Part shown: positions 63,727 to 64,000 of the stretch, piece by piece
Layout of the letters: each line of letters starts with the position of its first letter
Position numbering within the stretch: the first letter of the stretch is position 1
Assembly: GCF_900156315.1 (NCBI RefSeq)
Contig: NZ_FTNI01000003.1
Span: forward strand, 1 to 64,000
Reading direction: 5' to 3'
DNA: 64,000 nucleotides
Origin: Microbispora rosea
GTDB taxonomy: Bacteria > Actinomycetota > Actinomycetes > Streptosporangiales > Streptosporangiaceae
Program-made: the position numbers and the translations under genes
Notes under the pieces: generated by a model
The model's input: only the letters and a program-made list of their open reading frames with translations
The model's database searches: none
What the model was told of the DNA's origin: nothing

Positions 63727-64000
63727 TCATGCGGGAACGTGGTTACGCAGGCGCAGCGCGTCGGGATACGGGGACAGGTAGGTCTGGTCGCGGACGTACT
63801 CCGCCGGGACGTACTGCGCCCCCGCGCCCTTCGCGTGGTGCCTGAGCAGAGCGAGCGGCACCGCGAGGGCGACCCTGCGGGCCCGGTATGACGCGATCAC
63901 TTCGGCCAGGTCGGCCCGGCGGACCGGGTCGAGCTCGCGGCCGATCATGCCGAGGCAGTGGTGCAGGACGTTGACGTGACGCCCGACCGTGGTCTTGGCG
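63727..64000 (-). CDS. DUF1722 (YbgA-like) domain protein, C-terminal part (continues past the window)
   Basis: The frame is open to the right edge; about 90 C-terminal residues are seen. TTVGRHVNVLHCLGMIG, VALAVPLALLRHHAKGAG and TYLSPYPDALRLRNHVPA are the DUF1722 hallmarks found in YbgA and DUF523-DUF1722 fusions. The stop overlaps the alternative tspO start. YbgA genes often lie near photolyase genes; none is visible here. Confidence 0.75.
   Translation of the reverse strand, partial: AKTTVGRHVNVLHHCLGMIGRELDPVRRADLAEVIASYRARRVALAVPLALLRHHAKGAGAQYVPAEYVRDQTYLSPYPDALRLRNHVPA

Overview
The window is high-GC DNA from an actinomycete chromosome. The core gene order (thrS, HIT, pgsA, PatA-type acyltransferase, pimA, pdxS, pdxT, yebC, ruvC-ruvA-ruvB, yajC-secD-secF, apt, relA) is the conserved actinobacterial block also known from Mycobacterium and Streptomyces. 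The phosphatidylinositol mannoside genes, frequent GTG/TTG starts and several leaderless-looking promoters agree with this. A non-Streptomyces filamentous actinomycete, for example of the Streptosporangiales, is my inference; no 16S or species marker is present.

Left flank (1-5.9 kb) is accessory: the 3' end of a secreted ricin-lectin protein, a Uma2 nuclease-fold protein, a lipoprotein broken by a one-base frameshift, a secreted penicillin-acylase-type hydrolase with a discoidin domain, and a small unknown protein. From 6 to 20.7 kb, nearly all genes lie on the minus strand: pheST, an orphan PAS histidine kinase, a SpoU-type RNA methyltransferase, infC-rpmI-rplT behind a candidate attenuator, then DUF948, DUF6167, alaS, ruvX, two tandem mltG genes and aroE as one tightly packed, mostly overlapping run.

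From 20.8 to 45.6 kb come rarA, a DUF2231 membrane protein, two cyclophilins (plus strand) flanking a metallo-hydrolase-hisS-aspS operon, DUF349, relA, apt, yajC-secDF, ruvCAB, an Eis-like acetyltransferase, yebC, pdxT, a MarR regulator, pdxS, a DUF3048 lipoprotein and a LemA-like protein. From 45.6 to 58.4 kb lie the PI/PIM lipid genes (pgsA, acyltransferase, pimA; overlapping stops and starts), then a plus-strand trio between pgsA and the HIT gene (EF-G-like GTPase, GHL10 glycosidase, alkaline-phosphatase-like membrane fusion), then HIT, an Asp23 protein and thrS.

The right flank (58.5-64 kb) is accessory again: phosphoketolase divergent from a MarR regulator, a TetR-SDR divergent pair with a clear operator, TspO and the end of a DUF1722 (YbgA-like) gene.

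No CRISPR array, transposase, rRNA or tRNA was seen. The features that ordinary gene calls do not explain are intergenic: a 271-bp element with terminal inverted repeats after the DUF349 gene, several short tandem-repeat arrays (two with 23-bp units), a 14-C tract before the Asp23 gene, and an infC leader with a textbook terminator and an ATC start.
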